Shown here piece after piece: positions 46,754-55,673 of a stretch of DNA of 64,000 nucleotides (its first letter is position 1; each line of letters opens with the position of its first letter). The notes under the pieces were generated by a model that searched no databases, was not told the origin of the DNA, and saw nothing but the letters and a program-made list of their open reading frames with translations. The stretch is from contig JAOZPG010000007.1 of NCBI GenBank assembly GCA_029932855.1, positions 60,494 to 124,493 of the forward strand, read 5' to 3'. The DNA is from Bacteroidales bacterium (GTDB taxonomy: Bacteria > Bacteroidota > Bacteroidia > Bacteroidales > VadinHA17). Made by a program: the position numbers and the translations under genes.

Positions 46754-48208
46754 ATGAGATCCCTGATCATAATAATTTCTTTTGTTTTCACTTTTATTGG
46801 CATACTGGGAGCACAAATACCAGATCCTCCGCTAATCCAGGTTGTAAGAATTGAGCCCTTTACAGGCCTGAAAACAGTTGACTGGCTTCCCGGCGGATCG
46901 GCAGGTGTTAATGCATATATAATACATAAAAAAAAGGGAAACATTAATATAGCTATCGATACGGTTTATGGGATAGACAAAACTTCTTACTCCTGGAATG
47001 AAAATGATAATTTTATTACAACAGGGCCCCTGACTGTTACTGTATCTGCATGGGATACAACAAATGATGAGGAAAGTAAGTTGCCCGGACACCACAGTAC
47101 AGTTTATCTGGAAGCCAGGCTTGATGAATGCAGCTACAATCTAAGACTTGAATGGAGCAATTATACAGGCTGGGGCGACAGCCTTGATTATTACGTAGTG
47201 TTCAGGAACAATGTTCCACTTGATACATTGAATAATCAGGCCAGACTGTATTCCGATCCCGGGATTTCGGCAAAACAGTTTTATCATTACTACATACTGG
47301 CACATCATAAAGCCGGCAGGATCTCAACATCCAATGGAGACACCCTGAGTGCAACTTTCAAAACCCCACCTGAATATATCTATGCATTAGGTAACGAAAT
47401 AAGCGGGCAAAGATCCATCGAGCTGTTCTTTGATATAGGTTCCGGATCGGAGCTGGAAAGCTATTACCTGCTGCGTGCCACCAGGGCAGACGGGACTTAC
47501 GATACTGTTCAAAGTTTCACATACCAGGGTGAAGGACAGATAAGCCTCATTGATGAACTGCCTGAAGAAAAACCTTACTACTATAAACTGGCATCCATAA
47601 ACCTGTGCGGAAAGCCTGCAAGGATGTCCAACCTCAGCTCTGCCATATTCCTGTCGTCTGAAAACAAAAATATGACAAACCGGCTGAGATGGAATAAATA
47701 CCTGGAATGGGACGGGGGAGTATATAAGTATAAGATATACAGGAGCATTGACGACGGAGCACCCCTGTTCCTCGATGAACTGGCCCCTGCCGACACGTTT
47801 TATGTTGATGATATTTCAGATGCAGCCATGCAGGGCAATAAAGGGAAATACTGCTATTACATAGAGGCTTACGGCAATAACACCCTGCCGGAAAAAGCCA
47901 TATCAGGCACCAGCTGTGTCTATGCAGGTCCAATGATATATATGCCCAATGCTTTTACTCCCGATGATGACGGTATAAATGAAGAATTTTGGCCGGTATT
48001 AAACTTCCTGCCCTCTGAATACATTTTTGTAATAAGAAACCGCTGGGGAAATACACTTTTTCAGACAAATGATCCAAACGGACGCTGGGATGGCAGCTAT
48101 GCAGGAGATAAAGTTCCGGGAGGGGTTTATATTTATTTTGTAAGAGCAGTTTCACAAGACGGAAAAGCTATTGAAAAAGAAGGGCGCTTAAATGTACTTT
48201 ACCATTAA
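46754..48208 (+). CDS. Type IX-secreted surface protein with fibronectin-like repeats and CHU_C domain
   Basis: The 484-residue exported protein has a signal peptide (VFTFIGILGAQ). Its middle contains several fibronectin type III-like beta domains (for example RLEWSNYTGWGDSLDYYVVF and NRLRWNKYLEWDGGVYKYKI, about 100 residues apart). From about residue 395, YMPNAFTPDDDGINEEFWP and VIRNRWGNTLFQT define the gliding-motility-associated CHU_C domain, a type B sorting signal for the type IX secretion system. It is therefore likely displayed on the surface or released. The ligand is unknown. Confidence 0.9.
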   Translation: MRSLIIIISFVFTFIGILGAQIPDPPLIQVVRIEPFTGLKTVDWLPGGSAGVNAYIIHKKKGNINIAIDTVYGIDKTSYSWNENDNFITTGPLTVTVSAWDTTNDEESKLPGHHSTVYLEARLDECSYNLRLEWSNYTGWGDSLDYYVVFRNNVPLDTLNNQARLYSDPGISAKQFYHYYILAHHKAGRISTSNGDTLSATFKTPPEYIYALGNEISGQRSIELFFDIGSGSELESYYLLRATRADGTYDTVQSFTYQGEGQISLIDELPEEKPYYYKLASINLCGKPARMSNLSSAIFLSSENKNMTNRLRWNKYLEWDGGVYKYKIYRSIDDGAPLFLDELAPADTFYVDDISDAAMQGNKGKYCYYIEAYGNNTLPEKAISGTSCVYAGPMIYMPNAFTPDDDGINEEFWPVLNFLPSEYIFVIRNRWGNTLFQTNDPNGRWDGSYAGDKVPGGVYIYFVRAVSQDGKAIEKEGRLNVLYH

Positions 48209-48226
48209 TTTTTAGTGAAGAAAATC

Positions 48227-48234
48227 TATCTTTG
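48227..48234 (+). promoter_or_regulatory. -7 element for spoT, implying an almost leaderless transcript
   Basis: TATCTTTG fits TAnnTTTG exactly and ends 5 bp before the spoT ATG at 48240. Initiation at the usual distance would start the mRNA at or next to the start codon. Confidence 0.4.
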
Positions 48235-48239
48235 CTATT

Positions 48240-50468
48240 ATGTCTATTATTTCACAACACGACCAGCAGCTTATTAAGAAGGAATTCGATGCTCTTCTTG
48301 ATAATCTGCAAAGGGTAACCACCAGAAATAATAAGGACAAGATCAGAAAAGCTTTCAATCTGGCCTACGAGGCACACAAGGGACAGAAAAGACGATCAGG
48401 TGAGCCTTATATCCTTCACCCTATAGCTGTGGCCAGGATAGTCAGTGAAGAAATGGGACTGGGAACAGTATCAATATGCGCATCTCTTCTGCATGATGTT
48501 GTAGAGGACACAGAGTATGACCTTGAAATTATTGAAAGTAATTTCGGGAAGAGTATAGCCTCAATAATCAACGGGCTCACAAAAATACCCGAACTCTTCG
48601 ACCATAAATCATCACTGCAGGCTGAGAATTTCAGAAAAATGCTGCTAACCCTTTCGGATGATATAAGGGTTATACTGATAAAACTTGCTGACCGCCTGCA
48701 TAACATGCGCACCCTGGGCTCCATGCCGCCACATAAAATATTAAAAATATCGGGAGAAACGATTTACCTTTATGCTCCCCTGGCACACCGCCTTGGATTC
48801 TATGCCATTAAGACAGAACTGGAGGACCTTAGTCTGAAATACAGGCACAACAAGGTTTACAAACAAATAGAAAAACAGATCCAGCTGAATAAGGCGAAAA
48901 GAATTAATGAAATAAGCAAATTCTCCCTCCCCATAATCGGCAAGCTCAATTCATCGGGACTGAAATACGATATAAGCGGAAGACCCAAATCTATTTATTC
49001 CATCTGGAACAAGATGCAATCGAAAAAGATATCATTTGAAGAGGTTTACGACCTGCTTGCAATAAGGATAGTTTTCGAGTCTGAAGAAGGAATACCTGAA
49101 AAGACACAGTGCTGGAATATATATTCCATGATAACCGATATCTACCTTCCCAAGCCCGACAGGCTGCGGGATTGGGTATCCAAGCCAAAGGCCAACGGTT
49201 ACGAGGCACTGCATTGCACCGTGATGGGTCCCCAGGGGAAATGGGCAGAGATTCAGATACGCTCAGAACGTATGGATGAGATAGCTGAGAAAGGTCTTGC
49301 TGCACACTGGAAATATAAAAAGAATGGTACCGGCGAAGATAGTGAACTCGAGAAATGGATAAAAAAAATAAAAGAGCTTCTTGAAGATTCATCATCCGAC
49401 GCCATAGAGTTCCTGGATGACTTCAAGCTTAACCTTTTCTCATCTGAGATACTTGTGTTCACACCAAAAGGGCATATAAAATCCATCCCTAAGAATGCCA
49501 CAGTACTCGATTTTGCATACGAAATACATAGCGAAATAGGCAATAAGGCCATAGGTGCCAAGGTAAACCGTAAGCTGGTGCCTTTCAGTTATAAGCTCAG
49601 ATCCAGTGACCAGGTAGAGATAATCACTTCCGATAAAAGCAAGCCCAAACAGGAATGGCTTAATTATGTAACAACTGCCAAGGCAAAGTCCAACATTACA
49701 AAATCCCTGAAATCTGAAATATCTAACAGGATAGAACGGGGAAAAGAAATACTTGAAAAAGAACTTAATAAACACAATGTAAAACCCTCATCAAGGGTTT
49801 TTAAAAAACTGCTGCCTGCATATGAAGTAAGTAGTAAGGATCAGCTATATAGCATGATAGGCAGTGGGATAATAAAGCTTAACGACCTTAAAAAAGTACT
49901 TGGAAAGAAATCGAAAAGCAAGTTGGTAAGATACTGGGAACTTTCTTTCGGAAAACAAAAGTCACAAGTCCAGGAAAAAACTAATAATAAATTCGATTTT
50001 AAACATCCCTTCCTTTTGCATGAGAATCCTGACAATCCAGGGGCAGAATACAGTCTTGCCAACTGTTGCAATCCAATACCCGGAGATAATGTTATTGGAT
50101 ACCGTGACAAAAGCGGAAGCATTATTATTCACAAATCAGACTGCAATGAAGCAGTTAAACTCATGTCTCAACATGGCGATCGTATTGTAAGTGCCAGGTG
50201 GACTACACACAAAGTTCTTTCATACCTGGCGAGAATCACATTGGTGGGAATAGATAAGATAGGAATGATAAGGGATATTACCGAAGTTATATCCAAACAA
50301 CTCAGTGTTAACATAAGGACACTCAACTTAGAGGTTCATGATGAAATATTCGAAGCACAGGTAGATATTTATGTTCACAATACAGCAGACCTGAATAATT
50401 TAATTCTTAACCTTAGCAAGATAAAAGGCATTGATAATGTGAACCGGGCAGAGATAACAACCCCTTAG
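48240..50468 (+). CDS. spoT: Bifunctional (p)ppGpp synthetase/hydrolase, RelA/SpoT family
   Basis: The 742-residue enzyme makes and degrades the stringent-response alarmone. The HD hydrolase domain has ILHPIAVARIV, ASLLHDVVEDTEYD and IKLADRLHNMRTL with the metal-binding His and Asp residues. The synthetase domain has RPKSIYSIWNKMQ, FEEVYDLLAIRIVF and KPKANGYEALHCTVMG. A TGS domain (VFTPKGHIKSIPKNATVLDFAY) and a C-terminal ACT domain (ARITLVGIDKIGMIRDIT) regulate activity. Both catalytic sites look intact. A short promoter element lies immediately upstream. Confidence 0.96.
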   Translation: MSIISQHDQQLIKKEFDALLDNLQRVTTRNNKDKIRKAFNLAYEAHKGQKRRSGEPYILHPIAVARIVSEEMGLGTVSICASLLHDVVEDTEYDLEIIESNFGKSIASIINGLTKIPELFDHKSSLQAENFRKMLLTLSDDIRVILIKLADRLHNMRTLGSMPPHKILKISGETIYLYAPLAHRLGFYAIKTELEDLSLKYRHNKVYKQIEKQIQLNKAKRINEISKFSLPIIGKLNSSGLKYDISGRPKSIYSIWNKMQSKKISFEEVYDLLAIRIVFESEEGIPEKTQCWNIYSMITDIYLPKPDRLRDWVSKPKANGYEALHCTVMGPQGKWAEIQIRSERMDEIAEKGLAAHWKYKKNGTGEDSELEKWIKKIKELLEDSSSDAIEFLDDFKLNLFSSEILVFTPKGHIKSIPKNATVLDFAYEIHSEIGNKAIGAKVNRKLVPFSYKLRSSDQVEIITSDKSKPKQEWLNYVTTAKAKSNITKSLKSEISNRIERGKEILEKELNKHNVKPSSRVFKKLLPAYEVSSKDQLYSMIGSGIIKLNDLKKVLGKKSKSKLVRYWELSFGKQKSQVQEKTNNKFDFKHPFLLHENPDNPGAEYSLANCCNPIPGDNVIGYRDKSGSIIIHKSDCNEAVKLMSQHGDRIVSARWTTHKVLSYLARITLVGIDKIGMIRDITEVISKQLSVNIRTLNLEVHDEIFEAQVDIYVHNTADLNNLILNLSKIKGIDNVNRAEITTP

Positions 50469-50554
50469 CTTTTTAAATTAATTCTAAATAGTGTCTTATT
50501 TTTAAATTAATTGATTAAATTTAAGCGCTGTAAAACCAAGCTACAGCTTATTAG

Positions 50555-50592
50555 TAATGAGTGAAAACACCAATAATGAGTGAAGACACCAA
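50555..50592 (+). repeat. 19-bp tandem duplication spanning the fur start codon
   Basis: TAATGAGTGAAAACACCAA (50555-50573) is followed at once by TAATGAGTGAAGACACCAA (50574-50592), with one mismatch. Each copy contains an ATG. The first opens an 8-codon frame (MSENTNNE) that ends at a TGA within the second copy. Confidence 0.9.
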
Positions 50593-51037
50593 ACAAACCG
50601 TAAAGCAGATTTTCACAAAGTACCTTGAGAAAAAGGGACATAGGAAGACCCCTGAGAGATACGCCATTCTTGATGAGATATATTCAAGAGACGGGCATTT
50701 CGATATTGAGTCTCTGTATATCTTTATGAAAAATAAGAACTACAGGGTGAGTCGGGCAACGCTTTACAACACCATAGAACTCCTTCTCGACTGCAACCTG
50801 GTCATCAAACACCAATTCGGAAAAAATATTGCTCAATTTGAAAAAGCATATAACTGCAGTCAGCACGATCATCTTATAGATAGTGCTACAGGGCAGGTAA
50901 TTGAATTTTGTGATCCCAGGATACAGGAAATAATAAAAACCGCCAGCGAACTGAACAACTTCAAGCCACTTTATCATTCCTTATATATTTACGGTGTAAT
51001 AGAAGAGGATGACAGTGAGAAAAAGGGGAAAAAATAA
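50576..51037 (+). CDS. Fur family transcriptional regulator
   Basis: The 153-residue DNA-binding protein starts at the ATG at 50576 ([10 protein letters not shown]); the track uses an upstream GTG at 50561. A winged helix spans residues 15-85 ([28 protein letters not shown]). The dimer region has [19 protein letters not shown] with His/Asp ligands for metal. The C-terminal CxxC pairs of many Fur proteins are absent, so a structural zinc is unlikely. It could be Fur, PerR or Zur in function; the metal specificity is not visible. purA follows after 41 bp. Confidence 0.88.
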   Translation: MSEDTKQTVKQIFTKYLEKKGHRKTPERYAILDEIYSRDGHFDIESLYIFMKNKNYRVSRATLYNTIELLLDCNLVIKHQFGKNIAQFEKAYNCSQHDHLIDSATGQVIEFCDPRIQEIIKTASELNNFKPLYHSLYIYGVIEEDDSEKKGKK

Positions 51038-51078
51038 AATATTTTATACCTTGCGGCTCTGTTTAAATAAGTGAAAAA

Positions 51079-52350
51079 ATGCAAATGGATGTTCTTTTAG
51101 GCCTTCAGTGGGGAGATGAAGGTAAAGGTAAAATTGTGGATTTTCTAAGCCCCCGCTACGATATGATAGCCCGATTTCAGGGAGGCCCCAACGCCGGGCA
51201 CACACTTGAATTTGATGGAAAAAAGTTCATACTTCATACTATCCCTTCAGGGATACATCATCCCGAAAAAGTAAATCTTATAGGTAATGGAGTGGTTATA
51301 GATCCTGTAATATTTATGGAAGAGGTGAAAGAGCTTGAAAAAAGCGGTCTCAACCTCAGCTCAAACCTTTATATATCCCGTAAGGCACACCTGATACTAC
51401 CAACTCACAGGGTGCTTGATGCAGCATCAGAGGCAGCTAAAGGGAAAAGCAGGATAGGCTCCACACTCAAAGGCATAGGTCCCACTTACATGGATAAAAC
51501 CGGCAGGAATGGACTCAGGGTAGGAGACCTTGTTTCCAGCGGGCTGGACAATAAATATGAAAAGCTAAAAGAAAAACACCTTGCCCTGCTTCGCCAGTAT
51601 GACTATGATTACATGGATGAGCTTGACAAATATGAGAAACAATGGCATGAATCGATTGAGACAATAAGAAGATTCAGCCTGGTTGACAGTGAATACATGG
51701 TAAACTCCTTCCTGGATAATAATAAGAAGGTCCTTGCTGAAGGAGCCCAGGGAACACTCCTGGATATTGACTTTGGCTCATACCCTTATGTTACATCTTC
51801 AAACACAGTTTGTGCCGGAGCCTGCACGGGACTTGGTGTAGCTCCTAACAAGATAGCCAAGGTATATGGCATCTTCAAGGCATATACCACACGCGTGGGA
51901 AGCGGACCCTTTCCCAGCGAGCAGGAAAATGTAACAGGCGAAATGCTCAGAAAAAAAGGTCACGAGTTCGGAGCAACAACAGGAAGACCCCGCAGGTGCG
52001 GATGGCTCGACCTGGTGGCACTGAAATATGCCTGCATGCTTAATGGCGTCACCAGCCTTTTAATGACCAAGGCAGATGTACTTACAGGTTTCAACAAAAT
52101 AAAAGTATGTACTGCATATAAGAACAGCGGTTCACCTGCATCACAATTCCCTTATGAAATAAACGAGGATATAAAACCGTCCTATGCTGAGCTCCCGGGC
52201 TGGCAGAAAGACCCCGGCCAGCTTAGAGAATTTAATGATCTCCCAGCTAACCTTAAAGACTATACATCCTATATAGAAAAAGAGCTCAATATCCCCATAG
52301 ATATTATTTCTGTTGGTCCCGACCGCTCAGAAACTATTCTGAGATTCTAG
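51079..52350 (+). CDS. purA: Adenylosuccinate synthase
   Basis: The 423-residue enzyme joins aspartate to IMP with GTP, the first step towards AMP. VLLGLQWGDEGKGKIVDFLS is the GTP-binding P-loop with the catalytic Asp; FQGGPNAGHTL, GIGPTYMDKTGR, GAQGTLLDIDFGSYPYVTSS and TTTGRPRRCGWLD are all present. The start may be the first Met or the Met two codons later. Together with guaB earlier in the window it represents both branches of purine synthesis. A TACCTTGC element 24 bp upstream is a weak promoter candidate. Confidence 0.97.
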   Translation: MQMDVLLGLQWGDEGKGKIVDFLSPRYDMIARFQGGPNAGHTLEFDGKKFILHTIPSGIHHPEKVNLIGNGVVIDPVIFMEEVKELEKSGLNLSSNLYISRKAHLILPTHRVLDAASEAAKGKSRIGSTLKGIGPTYMDKTGRNGLRVGDLVSSGLDNKYEKLKEKHLALLRQYDYDYMDELDKYEKQWHESIETIRRFSLVDSEYMVNSFLDNNKKVLAEGAQGTLLDIDFGSYPYVTSSNTVCAGACTGLGVAPNKIAKVYGIFKAYTTRVGSGPFPSEQENVTGEMLRKKGHEFGATTGRPRRCGWLDLVALKYACMLNGVTSLLMTKADVLTGFNKIKVCTAYKNSGSPASQFPYEINEDIKPSYAELPGWQKDPGQLREFNDLPANLKDYTSYIEKELNIPIDIISVGPDRSETILRF

Positions 52351-52466
52351 GCCTGTAATAATTATGCCTGTAATAATATAATAATAACTGTCAAAAGAAT
52401 TATTCTTATTGACATTGATCTATAATTGTTGTAACTTATCATTGAAGCACAGTTATACATAAAATC

Positions 52467-53144
52467 ATGTCTATCAATGTAAGTAAATACGCAAAAAATG
52501 TAGTTAAGGAAAGAGAAAGTATAAAAAGTGGCCTGGCCCCGGTAATTACTATTTCGAGACAACTTGGATGTCCTGCAAAACCAATAGCTAAAGAGCTGGT
52601 AAGCCTCATCAATAAGCAAGCAAAAGATAAATGGGCCAGTGTCAGTAAGGAGATACTTCAGGAATCGGCCTCAAAGCTGGGGGTACCTGCATCCGATCTG
52701 AAATATTTCTTCAAATACAACGAGCAGGGACTGCTTGGTGGCATACTGTCAACCATATCGAAATTCTACCTAAGTGATATAAGTGCAAGCAAAGCGGTAA
52801 AACGTGCCATAGTCTCTATTGCTGAAAAGGGTAATGTTGTGATCATTGGCCGCGGAGGGGCAGCCATATGCAGGGATATGAAAAACAGCCTGCACATAAG
52901 ACTTAGCGCACCTATAGAATGGAGACTGCAAAAAGTGATGAAGTTTTACCAAATGAAAGAAAAGGAAGCCCTGAAATTTCTTAAAGATTACGATCGTAAA
53001 AGAATTCACTTTATTATGCAATTCTTAAAAGAAAAAGAAGAACCCTCAATACTATTCGACATTTACTATAACTGCTCCCGCTTAAGTATAGAAGAAATAG
53101 CACGGTCCATATACTCCCTAATGAATATCCGGGAAATGATCTGA
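52467..53144 (+). CDS. Cytidylate kinase-like family protein
   Basis: The 225-residue protein matches the Cytidylate_kin2 family: PVITISRQLGCPAKPIAKEL at about residues 26-45 occupies the place of the P-loop, and VVIIGRGGAAICRD and LHIRLSAPIEWRL follow as in kinases. The usual GSGG of the nucleotide-binding loop is replaced by GCPAKP, so nucleoside-monophosphate kinase activity is doubtful without tests. It lies in a 116-bp gap after purA and is convergent with the SPOR-like lipoprotein gene. Confidence 0.75.
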   Translation: MSINVSKYAKNVVKERESIKSGLAPVITISRQLGCPAKPIAKELVSLINKQAKDKWASVSKEILQESASKLGVPASDLKYFFKYNEQGLLGGILSTISKFYLSDISASKAVKRAIVSIAEKGNVVIIGRGGAAICRDMKNSLHIRLSAPIEWRLQKVMKFYQMKEKEALKFLKDYDRKRIHFIMQFLKEKEEPSILFDIYYNCSRLSIEEIARSIYSLMNIREMI

Positions 53145-53151
53145 AGCTCCC

Positions 53152-53631
53152 CTATTCAGGCCATGTATATATCCAGGCATCTATAACCACTGTATCCCTG
53201 TAATTCTCCATCATATATACAGCTTCACCAAAATCTTCCAGGTCGAGGGCTGATACAAGGTCAAAGCCATCCACATCCTCAAATATCTGTGTCTGGAAAC
53301 CCATGGAGTTGAAATAATCCGACCATTCCATGGCAAACTCAGGTGTATGAAAGCTACCAACAATTATATGGTACCTGAAACGGTTCTCCCAGGCAAACTG
53401 CTCCTCTTCTATTAGCCTCAGAGAATCCTGTATTGCCTGTTCCCTGGCAAAAGCCAGCTCTTCAGCCTTCACCTGTTTCAGTGAATCAGCTACACGTAAA
53501 CTATCCTGCCTGTGTTGCGACTCCAGTGCAGCAGCTTTTTTACCGCTCCCGAACCAGGCTTTATCCTTAATAAAATTACATGACGGAAGTAAGAATAATG
53601 TTGTAAGTGCTAAAACAAGTAAAGATCTCAT
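53152..53631 (-). CDS. SPOR-like domain lipoprotein
   Basis: The 159-residue protein has a lipoprotein signal peptide (TTLFLLPSCNF). A charged helix, likely coiled coil, spans about residues 35-85. The C-terminal 75 residues (RYHIIVGSFHTPEFAMEWSD, then GFQTQIFEDVDGFDLVSA) look like a SPOR peptidoglycan-binding fold, in which the opening VGSF is the usual hallmark. It would tether to peptidoglycan at division sites or strengthen the envelope. It is convergent with the kinase-like gene and divergent from the ligase gene. Confidence 0.75.
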   Translation of the reverse strand: MRSLLVLALTTLFLLPSCNFIKDKAWFGSGKKAAALESQHRQDSLRVADSLKQVKAEELAFAREQAIQDSLRLIEEEQFAWENRFRYHIIVGSFHTPEFAMEWSDYFNSMGFQTQIFEDVDGFDLVSALDLEDFGEAVYMMENYRDTVVIDAWIYTWPE

Positions 53632-53760
53632 GCCCTTAAGTTTTAAAAAGATAAAAAAATATACAATACTATTTTCAGTTTATGTAAAAGTAACATTTAA
53701 TTAGGCCCACTCCAAATTCATAAAATTTCATATCTTAGATGCTGAACCAAAACCACGACT

Positions 53761-55668
53761 ATGAAAACAATAATAAATCTCTTCGAAGACAGTGTAAAAA
53801 AGTTTGGTGACAGGCCCTATTTATGGGAAAAGAAAACTGATAAGTTCGAAGCGGAAAGCTATAAAGAGATTAAAGAAAGAGTACATCACTTTGCTGCAGG
53901 ACTTATAGATTACGGCATAAAAAAAGGTGACCGTATAGCCCTGCTCTCTGAAGGAAGAAACGACTGGATGGTAAGTGAGCTTGGGATATTATATACAGGA
54001 GCAGTGAATGTTCCCCTGTCCATACTCTTAACCGAACCGGAACTGGCTTTCAGGATAAAACACAGCGGGGCCAGGATGCTTATAGTATCTGAAAAACAAT
54101 ATAAGAAAGCAATAGCCGTATTAAAAGATCTCCCCGATCTTGAAAAAGTGCTTGTCCTCGACAGCATGGCCGGGGCAGGAGAAAATGAACTATTGTTTTC
54201 AGAGGTTTGCGAAAAGGGTAAAACATATCTGGAAAATAACTCAGCCGGATTTGTGGAGACATACAGCTCTGTTAAAGAAAACGATTATTCAAATATCAGC
54301 TATACTTCAGGTACCACTGCAGAACCCAAGGGGATAGTGCTGTCACACCTTAACTATTACGCAAACGTATATCAGGCTTACACCCTGCTGGATATCCTGC
54401 CCCACTGGAGAATATTCCTCTTCCTGCCATGGGATCATTCTTTTGCACATACTGCAGGCCTGTATGCCTTTATGGGTAAGGGAGCAAGTGTGGCCGCCCT
54501 GCAGATAGGAAGTAGCCCTATTGAAACAACTAAGAACATATCGCTTAATATCAAGGAAGTAAAACCACAGCTAATGTTCAGTGTGCCTGCTTTCGCCAAA
54601 AGCATAAGAAAGAATATTGAAAGCGGCATCAGGGCCAAAGGTAGCTTTATAGAGAAACTGTTTAAACATGCCCTTAAACTGAATTATGCCTACAATAAGG
54701 AAGGATTTAACAAAGGAGGAGGACTGAGTTTTCTGAAGCTTCCTCTGATAAAGCTTTATGATGCAATTATTTTTAAGAAAGTAAGGGATCAGCTTGGCGG
54801 GAATATGAAATATTTCTATGGTGGAGGAGCCCTGCTTGACATTGAACTGCAGAGGTTCTTCTATGCTATAGGCATACCCATTTACCAGGGTTACGGATTG
54901 TCGGAAGCCTCTCCTGTTATTTCTGCAAACGGACCGGATGTACATAAGCTGGGCTCTTCGGGCCCGCCTGTGAAGGATATGGAGATAAAGATATGTGATA
55001 ATGATGGCAACCCGCTTGAAACAGGCCAAAAGGGAGAGATACTTGTGAAAGGAGATAACGTGATGGTGAAATACTGGCAAAACGAAGCGGCTACAGCCGA
55101 AACCATTATTGATGGATGGCTTCACACAGGCGACATGGGTTATATAGACCGGGATGGATTCCTCTACGTACTTGGAAGGTTTAAGAGTCTTCTGATATCA
55201 GGCGACGGCGAGAAATACAGTCCCGAAGGAATAGAAGAAGCCATGTGCGATCATAGTGAATATATCATGCAGTGCATGGTTCATAATAACCAGGACCCTT
55301 ACACCTCCATACTGGTGGTTCCCGAGATAGAAGCTATTAACAGGTTCCTTAAAAACAAGGGCCTTAGCGCAAAGACAGAGGAAGGGAAAAAGGCTGTTCT
55401 GGAGCTTATCCGGAAAGAAGTGTATGAGTACCGCAATGGAGGGAAATATGAAGATATGTTCCCCCAGAGATGGATGCCTTCAACAATAGCGGTTCTTGAC
55501 CAGGAGTTCACGCAAGACAACGAGTTTCTTAACTCTCTGAAAAAGATGGTTCGCGCTAAGATCACAGAATACTACAGTGAAACACTGAACTTCCTGTACA
55601 CACCTGAATCAAAGGATATTGTTAACACTTTAAACCTCAAAGCACTCGATAAACTGGATCTGCAATAA
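53761..55668 (+). CDS. Long-chain acyl-CoA synthetase, AMP-forming
   Basis: The 635-residue enzyme activates fatty acids to acyl-CoA through an acyl-adenylate. ISYTSGTTAEPKGIVLSH (about residues 179-196) is the AMP-binding P-loop, YQGYGLSEASPVIS is the A5-type motif, and GWLHTGDMGYIDRDGFLYVL with GRFKSLLISGDGEKYSPEGI completes the hinge and C-terminal domain. A Lys in the final region (SLKKMVRAKITEYY) may be the adenylation Lys. It is 5 bp before the SpoIIE sensor gene and probably cotranscribed with it. Confidence 0.93.
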   Translation: MKTIINLFEDSVKKFGDRPYLWEKKTDKFEAESYKEIKERVHHFAAGLIDYGIKKGDRIALLSEGRNDWMVSELGILYTGAVNVPLSILLTEPELAFRIKHSGARMLIVSEKQYKKAIAVLKDLPDLEKVLVLDSMAGAGENELLFSEVCEKGKTYLENNSAGFVETYSSVKENDYSNISYTSGTTAEPKGIVLSHLNYYANVYQAYTLLDILPHWRIFLFLPWDHSFAHTAGLYAFMGKGASVAALQIGSSPIETTKNISLNIKEVKPQLMFSVPAFAKSIRKNIESGIRAKGSFIEKLFKHALKLNYAYNKEGFNKGGGLSFLKLPLIKLYDAIIFKKVRDQLGGNMKYFYGGGALLDIELQRFFYAIGIPIYQGYGLSEASPVISANGPDVHKLGSSGPPVKDMEIKICDNDGNPLETGQKGEILVKGDNVMVKYWQNEAATAETIIDGWLHTGDMGYIDRDGFLYVLGRFKSLLISGDGEKYSPEGIEEAMCDHSEYIMQCMVHNNQDPYTSILVVPEIEAINRFLKNKGLSAKTEEGKKAVLELIRKEVYEYRNGGKYEDMFPQRWMPSTIAVLDQEFTQDNEFLNSLKKMVRAKITEYYSETLNFLYTPESKDIVNTLNLKALDKLDLQ

Positions 55669-55673
55669 GATTT

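Noticed and set aside
50561-50575. GTG start for fur as given in the ORF track
   Set aside because: The GTG is part of the duplicated 19-bp unit; the ATG at 50576 lies in the second copy and gives the expected N-terminus.
52351-52385. Short direct repeat GCCTGTAATAAT after purA as a possible attachment site
   Set aside because: Only two 12-bp copies exist, with no integrase or tRNA nearby; it is probably a slippage duplication.
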